From Chondrilla cf. caribensis (taxonomy: Eukaryota > Porifera > Demospongiae > Chondrillida > Chondrillidae), in NCBI GenBank assembly GCA_964020155.1, contig OZ026562.1, positions 3,277,001-3,341,000 of the forward strand: a stretch of DNA of 64,000 nt, given 5' to 3'. The translations under genes were made by a program, and so were the position numbers. Every line of letters starts with the position of its first letter. The first letter of the stretch is position 1. Below are positions 53,460-64,000 of the stretch, one piece after another. The notes beneath the pieces are model-generated. The model searched no databases and was not told the origin of the DNA. It was given only the letters and a program-made list of their open reading frames with translations.

Positions 53460-54290
53460 TGTCTGTGTGTGTCTGTGTGTGTATGAGCATATGCATATAC
53501 CTATGTGTATCTGTGTAAATGTCTGTGTTTATGGGCATGTGTGTATTTTTGTGTTTGTGTGTATATGTAGATATGTGTAAGTGTGTGTGTACATTCATGC
53601 ATATGTGTATACATATTGTATACACATGTGTACACTCAGTTTGTGGAATCTATTTACTCCTACATATATAATACCTGCAGAGTTGCTCCTCTGTCTTTTG
53701 CTATCAATCTCATCATTGGCAATATACCCTCTTTTAGATATTTCTTCTGCAACACCTTGAGATCTTCCGTCATCTTCAGATGGTTCATTGTTATGTCTCA
53801 TCGACACAAGGTATCCATAGCACTGTATAATAGTGCAATTGAAGCAAAACATGATCATTGTGTGCATATAGTAGTGATAGGGTGGCAAGACTTAGCTATT
53901 TGCAACAGCCTTCAGACATACATTAATATGTTTTTGTGTATGTTTATTTGCACATGTACGTGAGTACACTGATAAACTGGCAAACAATGAGTTTATAATT
54001 TGGGTCATTAACATAGTTAAATTCATGTTTTTTCAATCGATTATAGATTCTGGTCATGAAGATCAACATCTATTATGAATGTATACTACAGAATAGATAA
54101 TGATATCACTGATCAAGAACAGCCGGAATACAATAATATATACAGTATGTATGCAAAGACCATTCAGTGACATCACCTAAGTACGTACTGGAGTCAGGAG
54201 CAACAGAGATAGCAGTAGAGGGAAAATTGGCAACTGATCCCGAGTGTTACCATCAGTTTGGTCTATTTGAACTTCAAATGTGAACTTCAT
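50057..54290 (-). CDS. unrecognised single-pass membrane protein, copy A (8 exons, 234 aa predicted)
   Basis: Minus-strand exons: 54290-54189, 53822-53675, 53190-53026, 52688-52569, 51905-51837, 50295-50199, 50060-50057. They sum to 705 nt (234 aa plus stop) with GT-AG junctions and consistent phases; internal exons are mostly phase 1-1. Order: hydrophobic leader (PIFPLLLSLLLLTP) after a 20-residue N-terminal segment; an acidic propeptide-like exon with basic sites (EEISKRGY, DSKRQRS); a Cys-rich exon (GLQCINNTLLWNG, DCNLWDNCNN, CNMCMSYG) with N-glycosylation sequons; a second Cys exon (CLDFEREMHCYYDKYCIVLN); a short Ser/Thr exon (ICCTKMISSPESS); a membrane exon (FQLGIGLGVAAVVVVVV). The last exon adds one nucleotide and TAA, leaving almost no tail. 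Family not recognised; the start exon is the least certain part. Confidence 0.6.
52792..52917. mobile_element. small inverted-repeat element in an intron of gene A
   Basis: Arms TTGTTGGGAAAACCC...GGATTGAGGAG and CTCCTCAATC...GGATTCTCCCAACA. A related GTTGTAGGGAAAATCC-type sequence occurs at 26909 in a PTBP intron. Confidence 0.65.
53290..53460. repeat. (TG)n microsatellites in an intron of gene A
   Basis: Two TG runs separated by TCTGTGTGTG-type units. They lie in the intron between the propeptide-like exon and the first Cys-rich exon. Confidence 0.9.
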
Positions 54291-54299
54291 TTCAACAAT

Positions 54300-55020
54300 A
54301 ATTTCAGTCCCTCTTCCAACACTGACAAAGGCACGTGAACAAGACCAGGACTATGAACTCTCTGATGTAAACTGCTATGCACGTGCATTAAGTTTTATGG
54401 ATTGTTATGTTTATAAATATCTATGACGAAATCTAATTGATTGTCTTTTAGGTGTATAAAAGCAAGGTACTTGTTCAGTGATTTAACTGATTTATACTGG
54501 TAAGATAGGGCATACATTGATGGTAGTAAACATTATTTTTCACTTAAGTATGTACTGTACTAATAAAATGATTATTATTGTAACATACGCACACATACTG
54601 TATTCCCGAGATATATGCACCAGCTAGGGGGCTGATACAGGAGAAAATAGCATTTTCATCATTACCACCCACTTTACACCCACGTGAAACAAACACATCT
54701 ATGAATGTACCACAAATGAAGTTATGTCTCAGTTATGAGCTATTATGTATGCGTAAGTACATGCATACCATGAAAACTTAATCATGTATACATTATATTC
54801 CAATTGTTATGTATAATATGTAGAAGATAGGAAAACAAACATAATATAGTAAATATATACTACTACTAATAATAATATCATTATGCTTTGTATAACTAGG
54901 GCATATAATAAAATATTATATATACACTATATATATATTTGATAGTGTTGTACATGACATTTTGTGGAAATGCCTACAGAGATTAGGGCTTTGCCCAAAA
55001 ATCATTACATTGTTAAGCTC
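54300..55020. other. intergenic, no gene seen
   Basis: AT-rich region upstream of gene A. No coding region is supported. Confidence 0.5.
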
Positions 55021-55039
55021 AATTACAACAAAGTCAAAG

Positions 55040-55170
55040 CTGTGTTCAAACACCGAAAGGCCACACCAATTTCTTTCCTGTAAAACTTGGAGTCAAACAA
55101 GGATGTAATCTCAGCCCTCTCCTTTTCACCTTATACATAAATGAATTACCTAGCATGTTGAATCCCATCA
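55040..55170 (+). pseudogene. LINE reverse-transcriptase fragment
   Basis: Translation around 55070-55165 reads FPVKLGVKQGCNLSPLLF then TLYINELPSML, the GVRQGDPLSPLLFxLYINDLP block of non-LTR retrotransposon reverse transcriptases. A frameshift lies just upstream. It runs straight into a fucosyltransferase fragment. Confidence 0.8.
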
Positions 55171-55194
55171 CCATACTTAAATGCATTTTTATTC

Positions 55195-55920
55195 ATATTC
55201 ATGCAACTCCCTTCCTCTTAGATGGATCAGGTGTTTTATACATACCTTCTTTCCATGGAATGATACAAGCTTCAGCTATGGTAATTTCAGATGCCATATG
55301 GTGTTCAAGTCGAATGTCTGCTTTCCTCAAGGGCTCTATCCTTTTTGGAGTTTTGCTTCTGAATTCAATATGGCTATACCAATTGTCCATTGTGATATTG
55401 AAATGGACATTTTTCTTGGTTTTGAACATAAAACATCTTATTTTATAAGAACACATAAATGAAAGTGAGAAGTGGGTCCAGGCAACGCGAGACTAATTGG
55501 AACACGACATCAGCCATCTTGTCCATATGCTGATAAATGTACACATGCAGTGTTATTGGGTACAGGACATTCTAGATCTGTTGGACTCGTTTTCTCTATC
55601 CTTGGAAACCTCCCCCCCCTCCATAATATTCCACCAGCCCATCAAACATTTCAAGGTATATAGATAAATTGTTTGAAGTGTTGTTAGGAAAACTAGGGAT
55701 GATGGGTAAAATGGGTGATCCACTCAAATCTACGTATCTGGCTGTAGAGTCCACTGGAATGTTATCTTCTTGTAAAGAGCAGTTTGAGTTGCTTTTGGAA
55801 AATGGGGCAATCAACTCAAATCCATGAATCTGTTTGTGGATTCCATTTCAATGATTTCTTCTGTTGAAGTGTAGTATAAGTGAGGCATACTGAAGAAGGT
55901 AAATATCGCCATCACTGGTG
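55195..55920 (-). pseudogene. fucosyltransferase fragment, third partial copy
   Basis: Carries parts of the catalytic domain (minus-strand ASEITIAEACIIPWKEGMYK, 55199-55456) and of the stem (VDSTARYVDLSGS, 55596-55814), with a short piece of the MULE-like terminus (GGGTCCAGGCAACGCGAGAC) at about 55470-55490 between them. It is followed by the same spacer as at 49.14 kb, so the block was duplicated together with the membrane-protein gene. Confidence 0.82.
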
Positions 55921-56375
55921 AATAAGCAAGTTTTCACTTTAAAATAGAGTAACTGATCAATTTCCAATCACTACATTGACTTGTTTTTGCATATGTTATA
56001 TAGTCAATAAGTGTTTTGACAGTACCACCTGGTTGATAAGTACCCTGTTTAGTACATACTATTATATACCTCTAGATCTGTTAGCCCATAAATTTTTCTA
56101 TGTTACTAACTCATGCAAACTGTATCAACATGTAAACCATACTGATAGCAAATACCTCACATAAGAAGTACTCATTCGCTATGCCCTCAACAATACTTAC
56201 TAAGCAAGTCAATGGAATGTACGTAATAACAAACTTGTACAATTTAATAAAAAATATCATACACCGTGGTCTTGCATGTATGTATCAAGAGCTACTTAAA
56301 ATAATGCATCCATGCATAGTATTATGCATGGGTATCCAACAGAAAATGAAGTTTGATTGTCTGGCAATGGACAAA

Positions 56376-63678
<7,303 letters not shown>

Positions 63679-64000
63679 CTGTACATGTGAAAATGGAGTA
63701 CACACTGCAGAGCAATATGTGTGCCTGAATACATAATATTATACATACACATAATTACATACATACATACAGCATACAGTGTAATTCAACTTAATTATGT
63801 GAATGATTAATCATACATTGATATTAATCCTATGGAGCCTCATTACTTATTGAAGAAACGTCTGATAAAAATTGTTGAGTGTAATCATAGCTGCTCAGTT
63901 TTACCTAAATCAATATTCAGGATATTTGAATCATTCATGGCTGGTACTCTTATTCCATGCATCATGAAAATACTATTTTGTGGTTACCTACATATATATG

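Overview
The window is eukaryotic nuclear DNA from an animal. It is AT-rich and full of CA/TG microsatellites and small transposons. Genes are split by GT-AG introns, and there are metazoan genes for a cilia-associated protein (DPCD), a four-RRM polypyrimidine-tract-binding protein (PTBP) and a secreted fibrinogen-domain protein. A marine invertebrate, most likely a sponge, would fit the mix of compact housekeeping genes, fibrinogen-like lectins, Helitron/hAT/MULE debris and tandem repeats. The sequence alone does not prove the phylum. No rRNA, tRNA gene, CRISPR or prokaryotic feature was seen.

Layout. 1-12.7 kb: a decayed copy of a trypsin-like protease split by a 645-bp MITE, then tandemly duplicated non-coding units that carry a repeated exon-like 22-codon motif, then two head-to-head fibrinogen-domain genes (left one broken, right one intact), then the intact protease gene with a Thr in place of the catalytic Ser, then more copies of the same repeat family. 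12.8-15.9 kb: repeats and a 2.57-kb hAT-like element with a perfect 8-bp target duplication, holding a decayed Helitron coding fragment. 17.0-36.4 kb: two conserved genes in divergent orientation, DPCD (minus, 6 exons, 206 aa) and PTBP (plus, 19 coding exons, 539 aa), with start codons only 77 bp apart. Both were reassembled exon by exon with consistent phases. The PTBP introns hold several MITEs, a 47-bp minisatellite and unusually many TACGTA-type palindromes.

36.4-49.1 kb: a broken Gypsy-type retrotransposon, ghost copies of PTBP exon 18, a GT10 fucosyltransferase gene with one in-frame TGA, and fucosyltransferase fragments, one of them split by a 2.03-kb MULE-like element with an 11-bp target duplication. 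49.1-64 kb: two minus-strand copies of a gene family I do not recognise. Copy A (50.06-54.29 kb) can be assembled into a complete 234-aa single-pass membrane protein. Copy B (56.38 kb to beyond the right edge) has the same membrane exon but an amplified set of Ser/Thr-rich stalk exons in ~1.5-kb and ~1-kb tandem units. The internal exons are phase 1-1, so exon number can change without breaking the frame. This exon-amplified mucin-like receptor family is the most novel feature of the window.

Genes working together: DPCD and PTBP probably share one bidirectional promoter, as do (or did) the two fibrinogen-domain genes. The fucosyltransferase and the membrane-mucin gene have been duplicated together as a block, so copies of each recur side by side.
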